NCBI GenBank assembly: GCA_023398575.1
Contig: JAEWSC010000034.1
Location: forward strand, 1-64,000
DNA: 64,000 nt
Reading direction: 5' to 3'
DNA from: Bacillota bacterium
Lineage (GTDB): Bacteria > Bacillota > Clostridia > Christensenellales > Aristaeellaceae
Part shown: one piece after another, positions 49,857 through 58,719 of the stretch
Numbering within the stretch: position 1 is the first letter of the stretch
Layout: the number at the start of each line of letters is the position of its first letter
The notes under the pieces: model-generated
What the model was told of the DNA's origin: nothing
The model's database searches: none
What the model saw: the letters and a program-made list of their open reading frames with translations, nothing else
Translations under genes and position numbers: made by a program

Positions 49857-51788
49857 ATGAACCTGACTCAGAAAATACTGGCGAACCACCTGATGCAAGG
49901 CAAGCTTGTTCAGGGAGAGGAAATCGCCATCAAAATTGACCAGACCCTGACCCAGGACTCTACAGGCACAATGGCGTACCTGCAGTTTGAGGCCATGGGC
50001 GTAAAACGGGTGCGCACCAAAAAATCCGTGGCGTACATCGACCATAACACGCTGCAAACCGGCTTTGAAAACGCCGATGACCATAAATACATACAAACCG
50101 TGGCGAAAAAGCATGGCGTATACTGCTCCAAGCCCGGCAACGGCATCTGCCATCAGGTGCACCTGGAGCGATTCTCCATCCCAGGCCAGACGCTGCTGGG
50201 CAGCGACAGCCACACCCCCACCTGCGGCGGCATGGGCATGATTGCCATCGGTGCCGGCGGGCTGGATGTGGCGGTGGCCATGGGCGGCGGCGCGTATTAT
50301 CTGCAATGCCCCAAGGTGGTAAACGTGCAATTGACAGGCTCGCTTCGCCCCTTTGTGGCAGCCAAGGATATCATATTGGAAGTGCTGCGCCAATTAACCG
50401 TCAAGGGCGGCGTAGGCCGGGTAATGGAATACACCGGCGAAGGCGTGAAAACCCTGTCCGTGCCGGAGCGGGCCACCATTGCCAACATGGGCGCGGAGCT
50501 AGGCGCGACCACCTCCATTTTCCCAAGTGACGAGGTTACACAGGCCTTTTTGAAAGCCCAGGGCCGGGAGGGGGATTATGTGCCCCTTTGCGCCGACGAG
50601 GACGCCATATATGATGAAACACTGACCATCGATTTAAGCAGCCTGGAGCCTATGGCCGCCCGGCCCCACATGCCCGACAATGTGGCCAAGGTAAGTGACA
50701 TCGGCCCCATCAAGGTGGATCAGGTCTGCATCGGCTCCTGCACCAACTCCAGCTACCTGGATATGATGCGCGTCGCCGCCATACTAAAGGGCAAAACTGT
50801 ACATTCCGATGTGTCGCTGGTCATTTCCCCCGGCAGCAAGCAGGTGCTGAATATGCTGGCGCAAAACGGTGCGCTGGCCGATTTAATCGCCGCCGGTGCC
50901 CGCATTTTGGAATGCGCCTGCGGCCCTTGCATCGGCATGGGCCAAAGCCCCTCCAGCGATGCGGTCAGTGTGCGCACCAATAACCGCAACTTCTACGCCC
51001 GTTCAGGAACCAAAAGTGCCAATGTGTATTTGACCAGCTGTGAGGTGGCAGCAGCCACTGCCATCGCCGGTGTGCTGACCGACCCCAGAACCTTGGAGGC
51101 CGATCTTACCGTCAACATGCCGGAAGCATTTTTGATCAACGACAATCTGATTCTGCCCCCGGTGAATGAGGGTGAGGAGGATGCGGCGCTGGTCGTGCGC
51201 GGCCCCAACATCCACCCCTTCCCCATCAACGTGGCGCTGGATGATACCCTTACCGGCCCGGTGCTTTTAAAAATGGAAGACAACATTACCACCGACCACA
51301 TTATGCCCTCCAACGCCAAGCTGCTGCCCTACCGCAGCAACATCCCCTATCTTTCCGATTATTGCTTAACCCCGGTGGATGCCGATTTCCCGGCCCGGGC
51401 CAAGGCGATGGGCGGCGGCTTCCTCGTCGCCGGGCAGAATTACGGCCAGGGCTCCAGCCGGGAGCATGCGGCGCTGGTCCCCTTGTATTTGAAGGTGAAG
51501 GGCATCATTGCCGCCTCCTTTGCCCGCATCCACAAGGATAATCTCATTAACAACGGCATTCTGCCGCTGACGTTTGCCGATGCCAGCGACTATGAGAAAA
51601 TGGCCCAGGGCGATGTGATTGTATTCCCCGATGCCAGAAAGCAGTTGGAAAGCGGAGCGGATACGTTTACCCTCGTCAATGAAACAAAGGGGATTGATTT
51701 TTTAGTCACGCTTCCCCTTTCCAGCCGCCAGCGGGGCATGCTGCTGGCCGGCGGGTTATTGAACTATACCCGGGAAATGGGCGAATAA
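49857..51788 (+). CDS. acn: Aconitate hydratase
   Basis: ATG 49857 follows GGAGGG; an earlier ATG at 49845 overlaps that site. The 643-residue protein has the aconitase order: HQVHLERFSIPGQTLLGSDS, HTPTCGGMGMIAIGAGGLDV, [4Fe-4S] cysteines in VCIGSCTNSSYLDMM and CACGPCIGMGQSP, then NRNFYARSG and the swivel domain (ITTDHIMPSNAKL, GQNYGQGSSREHAAL). It interconverts citrate and isocitrate. The shorter form, about 640-650 residues, is the type common in Clostridia and delta-proteobacteria. No citrate synthase or isocitrate dehydrogenase gene is adjacent. Confidence 0.93.
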   Translation: MNLTQKILANHLMQGKLVQGEEIAIKIDQTLTQDSTGTMAYLQFEAMGVKRVRTKKSVAYIDHNTLQTGFENADDHKYIQTVAKKHGVYCSKPGNGICHQVHLERFSIPGQTLLGSDSHTPTCGGMGMIAIGAGGLDVAVAMGGGAYYLQCPKVVNVQLTGSLRPFVAAKDIILEVLRQLTVKGGVGRVMEYTGEGVKTLSVPERATIANMGAELGATTSIFPSDEVTQAFLKAQGREGDYVPLCADEDAIYDETLTIDLSSLEPMAARPHMPDNVAKVSDIGPIKVDQVCIGSCTNSSYLDMMRVAAILKGKTVHSDVSLVISPGSKQVLNMLAQNGALADLIAAGARILECACGPCIGMGQSPSSDAVSVRTNNRNFYARSGTKSANVYLTSCEVAAATAIAGVLTDPRTLEADLTVNMPEAFLINDNLILPPVNEGEEDAALVVRGPNIHPFPINVALDDTLTGPVLLKMEDNITTDHIMPSNAKLLPYRSNIPYLSDYCLTPVDADFPARAKAMGGGFLVAGQNYGQGSSREHAALVPLYLKVKGIIAASFARIHKDNLINNGILPLTFADASDYEKMAQGDVIVFPDARKQLESGADTFTLVNETKGIDFLVTLPLSSRQRGMLLAGGLLNYTREMGE

Positions 51789-51805
51789 GGCTTTTGTATA
51801 ATGTG

Positions 51806-52058
51806 GGCTGTCCCGGCGCGCTTCTGCCAGGCTGACGATGACGCAGGAGGGAGCAGGGGGGATTTCGATTTCCCCCCTTAGCTCCCCCCTGCACTCCCCA
51901 TATCCCCCTTAAAACGACCAGGGCTTCGGCCCTGGACCCGGGGAGAGACGTATGGGGTAATACAAGCGTCAACGTAGCTCAGGCCTATTGAGCAGCGGGC
52001 ATAAAAGATATATAAAAAACAGGCTGTCCCGCCGCGCTTGCATTGGGACAGCCTGTTT
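51806..52058. other. Intergenic insertion between duplicated 18-base words, with terminator
   Basis: GGCTGTCCCGGCGCGCTT (51806-51823) recurs as GGCTGTCCCGCCGCGCTT (52022-52039). Between them are GC-rich hairpins, including CCAGGGC-ttcg-GCCCTGG (51918-51935) and runs of C and G (51850-51910). The right copy is part of a strong bidirectional terminator: ACAGGCTGTCCC with GGGACAGCCTGT (52018-52058), between the convergent aconitase and CHAP genes. Confidence 0.55.
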
Positions 52059-52085
52059 CATTCAATGATACAGATTATGTGCCTA

Positions 52086-53051
52086 TCAGCCGCCATCGCT
52101 GGCTACCAGCCAGTTGGACGGGTCGGCATCCAGCTTGTTTTCAATCTCATCTGTAATGGCAAATTGCGTTTCCATATCCGCGATACCGTTGGCCTTTTTG
52201 CCAGGCATATAGGTAGATTGAAAGGTACGCAGCGCGCTGACGGTTTTTCCGCCGAATACGCCGTCGGCATCCTTTTCATCCAATAGGGCAAGCGCGCTCA
52301 GTTTTGTCTGCAATTGCTTTACCTTTTCGCCCTTGTTGCCGGCGCGCATAGTCACTTCCGCCACGTCGGCCACGGTGCCGTAGCCCAATATGGTCGGGTC
52401 TGTCAGCAGGTATTCGTTGCGGGCCACCTTGGAGGGGTTGTTCCCCTCGATGACATGGATGACCACCACGCCATCCTCATTCACATCGGTATATTCCACC
52501 ATGGCCACATGGTCGGTATCCCTGCCGCCCCGCCAGGTGAAGTACATCCAATCTCCCGGATGGGGGATGTATTCATTCTTGAGCATGGGGGCCTGCTTGC
52601 CCGGAAACCACTGGATGCCCCAGTTATCAATGGCCCCTTTGCGGTCGATGTAACGGCCATGGGCGATAAACCAGTCGCGGCCCACATTGCTGCCGCTGTA
52701 CAGAGGATATTGCACCTTTAGTAAGTTCGTGCCATAGCGCTGATCGGTCTGGTCTACAGACCAGCATAGAAACTCCGCGCACCACTGTGCGTACGGGTCG
52801 CCGGACCAGTCGCCATATTTCGTATACCCGTTTTTTGATTCCCCATTACCAAGCTCTTCTCTTGCCACAGAAAGCAAAAGATCCACAAACGTGGGTTCAC
52901 TCACTGCCTGCGTATCCACCGGGGCCGCTGTAGCCTCCGGCTGGGCTGCTGTTTGCGCAGCCGGCGTCAAGGGGATTGTCCCACTCTCCGCCAGGGTGCA
53001 TGTCAGCACAAACATCAGGCACAGAGTGAGCAATAGAAACCTTCTGCCCAT
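52086..53051 (-). CDS. Secreted CHAP-domain protein with peptidoglycan-binding domain
   Basis: The 321-residue protein starts with a signal peptide (RRFLLLTLCLMFVLTCTLA), then an Ala/Pro/Thr linker. Residues about 55-220 form a CHAP domain: AQWCAEFLCWSVDQ (candidate Cys) and PHPGDWMYFTWRGG, DTDHVAMVEYT (candidate His) with VIEGN. The C-terminal 75 residues are a PG_binding_1 domain (NKGEKVKQLQTKLSALALLD, DGVFGGKTVSALRTFQ). It should cleave peptidoglycan cross-bridges or stem peptides outside the cell. GGAGGTG precedes ATG 53051. Confidence 0.82.
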   Translation of the reverse strand: MGRRFLLLTLCLMFVLTCTLAESGTIPLTPAAQTAAQPEATAAPVDTQAVSEPTFVDLLLSVAREELGNGESKNGYTKYGDWSGDPYAQWCAEFLCWSVDQTDQRYGTNLLKVQYPLYSGSNVGRDWFIAHGRYIDRKGAIDNWGIQWFPGKQAPMLKNEYIPHPGDWMYFTWRGGRDTDHVAMVEYTDVNEDGVVVIHVIEGNNPSKVARNEYLLTDPTILGYGTVADVAEVTMRAGNKGEKVKQLQTKLSALALLDEKDADGVFGGKTVSALRTFQSTYMPGKKANGIADMETQFAITDEIENKLDADPSNWLVASDGG

Positions 53052-53126
53052 GCAGACACCTCCTTTACTGCACCTATGCTATCACATTTGAACGTATAAT
53101 TACAACGGCAAGTACTGTAAAAACTG

Positions 53127-53807
53127 TTACAACACAACGGGTACCGGGTTTCCCATGGAAAGTGCATCCTCTCTCACGCGGCAGTCCAAGGCCAAGATGT
53201 GCACACCGCTTTGCGCTGCCTGTGTAAGCGCGTTTGCAAAAGCCGGGTCTGTTTCACGGTTGGGTGAAAAGTGTGTAACGCCCTCCATCTGAATCACAAA
53301 ACAGACATAGCAGTCATAGCCTTCGCCAGCCGCCTTGGCAAGCTCCCGAAGATGCTTTTCCCCGCGCTGTGTCGGTGCGTCGGGAAAGCGGACGCAGCCG
53401 TCCTGCTCCAGCGTTACGCCTTTTACTTCCACCAGGCAGCGCTTGTTTTCCGTTTCCACATAAAAATCCAGCCGGGACTGCCCGTACACATATTCCGGCC
53501 GGATCAAGGTCATATTCTTTAAAAAGCCGCCGCCAAGCGCCCATTCGTAAAACACCTGGTTAGGCGCCTGGCTGTCGATGTTGATCAGCTTGTCCCCTTT
53601 GTAAACGGCAATCACATCATAGGCCGTTTTTCGGGCGGGGTTTTCCCCCTTGGCCAGCAGAACGGCAGCGCCGGGTATAAACAATTCGCGGCAGCGGCCC
53701 GTGTTTTTCACATGGCAGATCACGGTTTCGCCGTTCACCAGCACATGGGCGATAAAGCGGTTGGGCCGGCTGAGAAACCGGCCCATGATTACAGTGGCAT
53801 AGCGCAC
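53127..53807 (-). CDS. sfsA: SfsA family DNA/RNA nuclease
   Basis: The 226-residue protein has GRFLSRPNRFIAHVLVNGET, HVKNTGRCRELFIPGA, YDVIAVYKGDKLINIDSQAP, SRLDFYVETENKRCLVEVKG (the PD-(D/E)xK-like D...ExK of the nuclease core) and VRFPDAPTQRGEKHLRELAK, all standard SfsA motifs. Once called sugar fermentation stimulation protein, the family has a PD-(D/E)xK nuclease fold; its role in cells is not settled. The frame begins at GTG 53807, 11 bases after the stop of the VanW-like gene, and the two are probably co-transcribed. Confidence 0.9.
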   Translation of the reverse strand: MRYATVIMGRFLSRPNRFIAHVLVNGETVICHVKNTGRCRELFIPGAAVLLAKGENPARKTAYDVIAVYKGDKLINIDSQAPNQVFYEWALGGGFLKNMTLIRPEYVYGQSRLDFYVETENKRCLVEVKGVTLEQDGCVRFPDAPTQRGEKHLRELAKAAGEGYDCYVCFVIQMEGVTHFSPNRETDPAFANALTQAAQSGVHILALDCRVREDALSMGNPVPVVL

Positions 53808-53818
53808 GTTCTACCGCC

Positions 53819-54820
53819 TTACTGTTTATAAATGCACATGAACAATGCACCGTCCTGGGAACTGGCCACCACACGTATGGGAAAGTCGTAATCGTTGCGT
53901 ATGCGCAGGTTCAATTGCTTATTGCCAACCGCCGCGTCCACGCCATGGGGCAGGTATTTGGCACCTGCCGGGCCGTGGGGCCGCCTGTCCAGAACTTCGA
54001 TTTTCGGCAATTGCAGCACCGCATTGTAAAACGTGGAAGATACCTGGCACGTTCCGCCGCCGGAACCCAGCGATACGGTGCCATCGACCAGTATCGGCGC
54101 CTGCTTGTAACCGTTGGCTTTGCTGAAAGGCCCAATCTGGGCGTTAAAGTCCAATATATCGCCCGGCTCAATCACACGGCTGAGTTTAAGGCTTGCAACG
54201 CGTATGTTTTCCATGCGGCCTATGTTGGCCTTTGTATCTGCAACGTTATAAAAGGAGGTAAAGGCCGCAATCGGCGTTTCATTGCTAATCGGCTCATCCG
54301 TGGGGGAAACCGGCGTCAGATTTTTCAACAGCCTGGTGTCCACATACCCGTATTCCCGCTTGAAGGGAATACGCGCCCAGCCATCCGTAATATCTAGAAT
54401 GCTGATGCGCGCGCCGGCCTGCAGGGTAATATGCGCCTCCACGCCAGCCTGAGGCGCAATCAAAACAGGGGTCTCACCGGCCGTCTCGGCGATATACATA
54501 TGCTTGAATACACCGTAGGGAGGCGTATTCACAGGGTCGATGGGCGTTACATTGGCCAGCTGGGAGCGCAGCACGTTTCCCTTTTTGCCCTTATACCCGG
54601 CAACGACCCATTCGGGGTTTACCTCATATATTTCAATGGTATCACCCGCTTTGATGCCGCCAACAATCTTTGACTCTCTGCTGGGCTCCTCCCGCAGGGT
54701 ACAATCACCATTCGCCTTGGCTGTATACAGCGCCGTATCCGCGGCCAGCGCCCCCGGCAGGGTGCATAAAAGCAGCGCAAACGCCGCAAAGCTGCAAAGC
54801 AATCTTCTACAAATCCGCAT
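53819..54820 (-). CDS. Secreted VanW-like protein with SH3-like domains
   Basis: ATG 54820 follows GGAG and gives a signal peptide (CSFAAFALLLCTLPGALA). Two SH3b-like modules follow (residues about 30-85, DCTLREEPSRESKIVGGIKA; about 105-165, VEAHITLQAGARISILDITD). The C-terminal half is VanW: ETPIAAFTSFYNVADTKANI, GDILDFNAQIGPFSKANGYK, GTVSLGSGGGTCQVSSTFYN, KYLPHGVDAAV. VanW-domain proteins accompany some vancomycin resistance clusters, but the domain is widespread on Gram-positive surfaces and its function is unknown. No other van genes are present, so resistance should not be inferred. Confidence 0.85.
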   Translation of the reverse strand: MRICRRLLCSFAAFALLLCTLPGALAADTALYTAKANGDCTLREEPSRESKIVGGIKAGDTIEIYEVNPEWVVAGYKGKKGNVLRSQLANVTPIDPVNTPPYGVFKHMYIAETAGETPVLIAPQAGVEAHITLQAGARISILDITDGWARIPFKREYGYVDTRLLKNLTPVSPTDEPISNETPIAAFTSFYNVADTKANIGRMENIRVASLKLSRVIEPGDILDFNAQIGPFSKANGYKQAPILVDGTVSLGSGGGTCQVSSTFYNAVLQLPKIEVLDRRPHGPAGAKYLPHGVDAAVGNKQLNLRIRNDYDFPIRVVASSQDGALFMCIYKQ

Positions 54821-54953
54821 AAGCAGGTCTCCTTTTTTTACCCAGGTTACCAGCATTTATTATACCATCTCTTTCCTTTGCCGCGCAAGCCGGATTCCAT
54901 GCTTTTACATTGCGCATAATTTGTAGGTTTTTTGACAAACCAGCAGGCACCGC

Positions 54954-54982
54954 TGTTCAAACAGGAAAAGTTTTGATATAAT
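54954..54982 (+). promoter_or_regulatory. Promoter of the aldolase gene
   Basis: A consensus -10 TATAAT (54977-54982) has a weak -35 TGTTCA (54954-54959) 17 bases upstream. AGGAGGG lies just before ATG 55016. Confidence 0.6.
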
Positions 54983-55015
54983 ACAGGTTGAAATGACGCA
55001 AGGAGGGTTTTACGA

Positions 55016-55945
55016 ATGCCACTTGTCAACTCAAAGGAATTATTCCGCAAGGCTTATGAAGGCGGCTATGCCATAGGCGCTTTCAATGTCAACAATATGG
55101 AAATTATACAGGGCATCACCGAGGCCGCTAAGCTGGAAAATGCACCGCTGATCCTGCAGGTGTCCGCTGGCGCCCGCAAGTATGCCAAGCATGTGTATCT
55201 GATGAAGATGATCGAGGCCGCCGTGCTGGATACCGATCTGCCCATCGTCGTACATTTGGACCACGGCGCCGATTTTGAGACCTGCAAAAGCTGCATCGAC
55301 GGCGGCTTCACCAGCGTCATGATCGACGGCAGCCACCATTCCTTCGAAGAGAATATCGCCGTTACCAAAAAGGTGGTTGAATATGCCCATGACCGCGGTG
55401 TGACCGTAGAGGCTGAGCTGGGCCGCCTGGCCGGTGTCGAAGACGCCGTTGCCGTCAGCGACGACGATGCCCGCTATACCGATCCTTCCGAAGTGGAAGA
55501 GTTCGTATCCCGCACCGGCGTTGACAGCCTGGCTATCGCCATCGGCACCAGCCACGGCGCGTTCAAGTTCAAGGGCGAACCCCGCCTGCGCTTTGACATT
55601 TTGGAAAAAGTGTCCCAGAAGCTGCCCGGCTTCCCCATCGTGCTCCACGGCGCTTCCTCCGTTATCCCCGAGTATGTGGACATGATCAACGCCTACGGCG
55701 GCAATATGCCCGGTGCCCAGGGCGTGCCCGAAGCCATGCTGCGCCAGTCTGCCCAGATGGCTGTTTGCAAAATCAACATCGACAGCGACCTGCGCCTGGC
55801 GTTCACCGCGGTGCTGCGCAAGCACTTTGCAGAGCATCCCGATCATTTCGATCCCCGCCAGTATTTGACCGATGCCCGCACCTCGCTGCGCGACATGGTA
55901 CGCCACAAGATCGTGAACGTACTGGGCTGCAACGGCAAGGCATAA
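55016..55945 (+). CDS. fba: Class II fructose-bisphosphate aldolase
   Basis: The 309-residue protein shows IGAFNVNNMEIIQGITEAAK, the zinc ligands in LPIVVHLDHGADFETCKSCI and the following GGFTSVMIDGSHHSFEENIA, VEAELGRLAGVED, SLAIAIGTSHGAFKFKGEPR (His), FPIVLHGASSV (His) and CKINIDSDLRLAFTAVLRKH. This is the class IIB aldolase of glycolysis and gluconeogenesis, cleaving fructose-1,6-bisphosphate to dihydroxyacetone phosphate and glyceraldehyde-3-phosphate. Length and motifs are normal. It is a single-gene unit with its own promoter and a short hairpin (GGAGGCA-TTAC-TGCCTCC) and T-run after the stop. Confidence 0.95.
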   Translation: MPLVNSKELFRKAYEGGYAIGAFNVNNMEIIQGITEAAKLENAPLILQVSAGARKYAKHVYLMKMIEAAVLDTDLPIVVHLDHGADFETCKSCIDGGFTSVMIDGSHHSFEENIAVTKKVVEYAHDRGVTVEAELGRLAGVEDAVAVSDDDARYTDPSEVEEFVSRTGVDSLAIAIGTSHGAFKFKGEPRLRFDILEKVSQKLPGFPIVLHGASSVIPEYVDMINAYGGNMPGAQGVPEAMLRQSAQMAVCKINIDSDLRLAFTAVLRKHFAEHPDHFDPRQYLTDARTSLRDMVRHKIVNVLGCNGKA

Positions 55946-55954
55946 AGCTTTTTC

Positions 55955-55982
55955 AGGGAGGCATTACTGCCTCCCTTTTTGT
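55955..55982 (+). terminator. Terminator of the aldolase gene
   Basis: GGGAGGCA and TGCCTCCC enclose a four-base loop, followed by TTTTTG, ten bases after the stop. Confidence 0.8.
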
Positions 55983-56043
55983 TGTAAACAAATGCGTAAT
56001 ACGAGCTTCATGCTTCATTTGACAGAAAAGGTGGTCTCCCCCT

Positions 56044-56964
56044 TTGGATACGATCATTCAAGAACTAAAAGCGCTGTATCAAAGCCGCAGCATCCCTTTG
56101 GCTGAAGCCTTTTGCGGCAAGTGGCTGCACGAGACCGAGCCCTGCGTGCTGGTTGGAACCTGCGTTGGCGAACTGTGCATTGGCAAAGAAGAAATCAAAA
56201 CGCTCTTTGAAAATGATGTAAAGTACTGGTATGACCTGCTGATTGACGAAACCTCCGCCGTAAAAACGCAAACAGCGGAGCATACCCTGTGGCAGGTAAA
56301 GGGTACACTGTCCTTTGCGATTAACGAAAACAAACAACGGTACAAACGCTTTGTCAGTATCTGTGATACCACCATCGCCGACGAATCTCAGAGCGCAACC
56401 CAGAAGGCCGCCAGCATGGCGTATACATTATCTGCCCTGCTGGCCCCCAGGCCGCGCAAGCGCAGGGTTTGCAAAAAGACAGTGCTCATTGATATCATTC
56501 TAAAAGGCGGCAAGATTGTCTTTATAAGCTTTGCGCTGGAGAAGGAGTTAGATCACGCCGATAGCTTTTTGGAGTGCCCCAAGGCGCTAGGCGAGGCCTT
56601 TTTGCAGGAAAAGGCGCTGATGACCTTTGAAAAAAGTGAGGTGTTGGAAAGCGCCATCGCCGCCATGGGCTATGACAAGGTTTGCCTAAATCATTTGGAT
56701 GACCGGCTGTTCTTTGGCATCTGCACGATGCAAGCGCAGGAGACGCTGGATGATAGATTGAACAGGCTGTTCAAAGAGTACAAGCAGGAAAGCGATTACG
56801 ATTCCCTGTTTTGTCTGCGGCTGCAAATGGCCTATCTTATGAAAATCTATTCCTTCAGCCCACGGCCCAGCGCCATTGTACGCTTTTTCGGGTGGCGGAA
56901 TGGGGATGCCATAGAAGCCCTTCACTTCCGGCATCCCAACTACTTCTATATCGAAGACCGGTGA
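56044..56964 (+). CDS. Protein with N-terminal NTF2/SnoaL-like domain, function unknown
   Basis: The start is probably TTG 56044, nine bases after AAAGGTGG. The first 140 residues look like an NTF2-like (SnoaL/DUF4440-type) cone: IPLAEAFCGKWLHETEPCVL, VGTCVGELCIGKEEIKTLFE, NDVKYWYDL, EHTLWQVKGTLSFAINENKQ. The last 160 residues are mostly helical (LLAPRPRKRRVCKKTVLIDI, LDDRLNRLFKEYKQESDYDS) with no family I recognise. It has no signal peptide, so it should be cytoplasmic. It stands between the aldolase and amidase genes. The fold call is moderate; no ligand or reaction can be named. Confidence 0.6.
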   Translation: MDTIIQELKALYQSRSIPLAEAFCGKWLHETEPCVLVGTCVGELCIGKEEIKTLFENDVKYWYDLLIDETSAVKTQTAEHTLWQVKGTLSFAINENKQRYKRFVSICDTTIADESQSATQKAASMAYTLSALLAPRPRKRRVCKKTVLIDIILKGGKIVFISFALEKELDHADSFLECPKALGEAFLQEKALMTFEKSEVLESAIAAMGYDKVCLNHLDDRLFFGICTMQAQETLDDRLNRLFKEYKQESDYDSLFCLRLQMAYLMKIYSFSPRPSAIVRFFGWRNGDAIEALHFRHPNYFYIEDR

Positions 56965-57005
56965 ATGGCTGCATGCCACTTTTGCCTGAAAAGAAGAAAA
57001 TGCAC

Positions 57006-57045
57006 AAGGGCGTTTGGGGGAATAGAAGCTCTCCCAAGCGCCCTT
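57006..57045 (-). terminator. Terminator between NTF2-like and amidase genes
   Basis: AAGGGCGTTTGGG pairs with CCCAAGCGCCCTT (57033-57045); on the minus strand it is followed by a T-rich tail. It serves the amidase gene. Confidence 0.65.
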
Positions 57046-57048
57046 TGC

Positions 57049-57846
57049 CTACGGCTGGCTTTCTGTCAGCCGGCTGGCCAGCTGCACATATTCCGTTATG
57101 CCTGCCGTAATGGCCTTGGCAACCTTTTTTTGATACTCCTCACTGAGCAGCAGCTTTTCCTCCGCCGGGTTGGAGATAAAGCCGCATTCCACCAGCACGG
57201 AGGGGATATCCAACAAAAGAATGTAAAAGTCCTCCGACTGGGCCACCCGTTTGCGCTTGGGCTCAAGGCCGTCAATCAGCGCCTGCTGCATGATGCCGGC
57301 CAGCAGCCGTCCTTCATCCTTGCCCTTGCGGAAATACACCATGGGGCCCGACTGGCTTCTGTTTCGAAACTCATTCATGTGAATGCTGATCACCATGGTG
57401 CAGCCTGCATCCTTGATCAGTTCAATGCGCCGCTCCATGTCCTGCCTCTTTTTTGTTTTCCCCTCCGGGCGTTTATCGTCGCACAGGGCGTAGTCGGCAG
57501 ACCGGGTAAATACCACCTGTGCGCCTAAATCCTCCAGCAGCACCGCTGTTTTCTGCGCCACTGCCATGTTGATCACCTTTTCCCATACGCCGCTGTCTCT
57601 GGCTCTGGCGCCGCCGTCATACCCGCCGTGGCCAGGATCCAGGCAGATCACCTGGCCTTCAAGCGGCTGATTCTCTCCGGCGTTCACACTGCGCGAAGGA
57701 TTGGCAGGCACGGCCGGCCGGGCAGGATATGGACCGCGGCCCAGGGTAAGATATCCCTGCAGGCCGACCAGCGCAAAAAGAAAAGCCCCGCACATCAGTA
57801 AGGTCATCAGCCGCCGTTTTACAAAAGCGTGACGCAGCTTCGTCAC
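57049..57846 (-). CDS. cwlD: N-acetylmuramoyl-L-alanine amidase (CwlD-like)
   Basis: The GTG at 57846 lies about 11 bases after GGAAAGGA; the frame extends to 57885 but with no site. A membrane anchor (LMTLLMCGAFLFALVGL) precedes an Amidase_3 domain: VICLDPGHGGYDGGARARDS (zinc His), KVINMAVAQKTAVLLEDLGA (zinc Glu region), MVISIHMNEFRNRSQSG (zinc His) and IPSVLVECGFISNPAEEKLL (catalytic Glu). The single anchor plus short linker fits CwlD, which prepares muramic lactam in spore cortex, more than secreted multi-domain amidases. The cortex role is inferred from family likeness. Confidence 0.85.
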   Translation of the reverse strand: MTKLRHAFVKRRLMTLLMCGAFLFALVGLQGYLTLGRGPYPARPAVPANPSRSVNAGENQPLEGQVICLDPGHGGYDGGARARDSGVWEKVINMAVAQKTAVLLEDLGAQVVFTRSADYALCDDKRPEGKTKKRQDMERRIELIKDAGCTMVISIHMNEFRNRSQSGPMVYFRKGKDEGRLLAGIMQQALIDGLEPKRKRVAQSEDFYILLLDIPSVLVECGFISNPAEEKLLLSEEYQKKVAKAITAGITEYVQLASRLTESQP

Positions 57847-58096
57847 TTTTTCCACATCCTTTCCCGATGTTATCCTATGCCCCACTCCCCCCCGCTATGT
57901 CCGCATGAACATGCGCAAAACAACGTATGCAATTGTTGCATGCAGGCCGCAATTCGCCGCACGCTTTGCAAAAAGCCTTATGATCCGTCCATTTGCGACA
58001 GACTGCACTTTTATTTTCAATGGGCATGCGCTGTATATGCTGGATATACGAAGCGCGTATATAGTGATAGAAACAAAATTGTTCTCATCTTTCGAC

Positions 58097-58215
58097 ATTT
58101 CCACACTATCCACATGGTTATCCACAGTTTTCCACGGAAAAAGCGTTGAAATACCACGGTTTTCTGAAATCACCTGTGGATAACTCGTTTTCCAGGCCGG
58201 TTTTCCACCTGTGGA
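58097..58215. other. Dense cluster of DnaA boxes (candidate origin or DnaA-binding locus)
   Basis: Two perfect boxes TTATCCACA occur in opposite orientation: 58118-58126 (+) and 58175-58183 (-, as TGTGGATAA). Near-matches are CTATCCACA (58106-58114), ATTTCCACA (58097-58105), TTTTCCACG (58128-58136), TTTTCCACC (58201-58209) and TGTGGAGAC (58210-58218). Several are 9-12 bases apart. The surrounding gap 57847-58370 has no gene; AT-rich tracts follow at 58840-58885. dnaA and dnaN are not in the window. Confidence 0.6.
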
Positions 58216-58370
58216 GACACCTATACATACTTTTTACCAAGTGATTACAAAGCTTGTCCGTGCTTGTGATAAAAGGTTAGAAAACATTTTGATCTGTCCA
58301 TATTCCGTTGATATTTTCAAACCGTTTCGCGGGAAAAGTGTAACCATTGGCATCACCGTTTGGCAGATAC

Positions 58371-58400
58371 AAAAAAGCCCTCCGCGATAAAGCGGAGGGC
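58371..58400 (-). terminator. Terminator of the zinc-ribbon gene
   Basis: The nine-base arms GCCCTCCGC and GCGGAGGGC with a six-base loop are followed on the minus strand by TTTTTT. Confidence 0.9.
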
Positions 58401-58419
58401 AGAGAAAACGTCTGCAGCA

Positions 58420-58719
58420 TTAGTACCTGGGGTTCTGCCTCTGGAAGCAGTCACGGCAATAGACGGGCTTGTCGCCGCGGGGCTGGAAGGGAACCTGGGT
58501 GGGACGGCCGCAAGCATCGCATACGGCGCTGTACATCTGACGGGGGGCGCTTCCCCTGTCATTGCGTCCGCCGCCGGCATTGCGCTTGTTGGCGCGGCAG
58601 GCGGGGCAGCGGCCAGGCTCGTTGGTGAAGCCTTTTTCCGCGAAGAAAGCTTGTTCGGAAGCGGTGAAGGGGAATTCTGCGCCGCAGTCACGGCATACCA
58701 GGGTCTTGTCGGTGTACAT
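58420..58719 (-). CDS. Zinc-ribbon protein
   Basis: ATG 58719 lies seven bases after GGAGGT. The 99-residue protein holds two Cys4 ribbons: LVCRDCGAEFPFTASEQAFF ... CPACR (residues about 9-45) and AVCDACGRPTQVPFQPRGDK ... YCRDCF (about 70-93), separated by an Arg/Gly-rich linker (RANKRNAGGGRNDRGSAPRQ). Proteins of this 'zinc-binding CxxC' type occur widely in Bacillota and Chloroflexota and probably bind nucleic acid or partner proteins; the role is unknown. It is monocistronic with its own terminator. Confidence 0.8.
   Translation of the reverse strand: MYTDKTLVCRDCGAEFPFTASEQAFFAEKGFTNEPGRCPACRANKRNAGGGRNDRGSAPRQMYSAVCDACGRPTQVPFQPRGDKPVYCRDCFQRQNPRY

Noticed and set aside
53819..54820. 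Vancomycin resistance reading of the VanW-like protein
   Set aside because: No vanHAX, ligase or two-component genes are nearby; the VanW domain is widespread on surface proteins unrelated to resistance.
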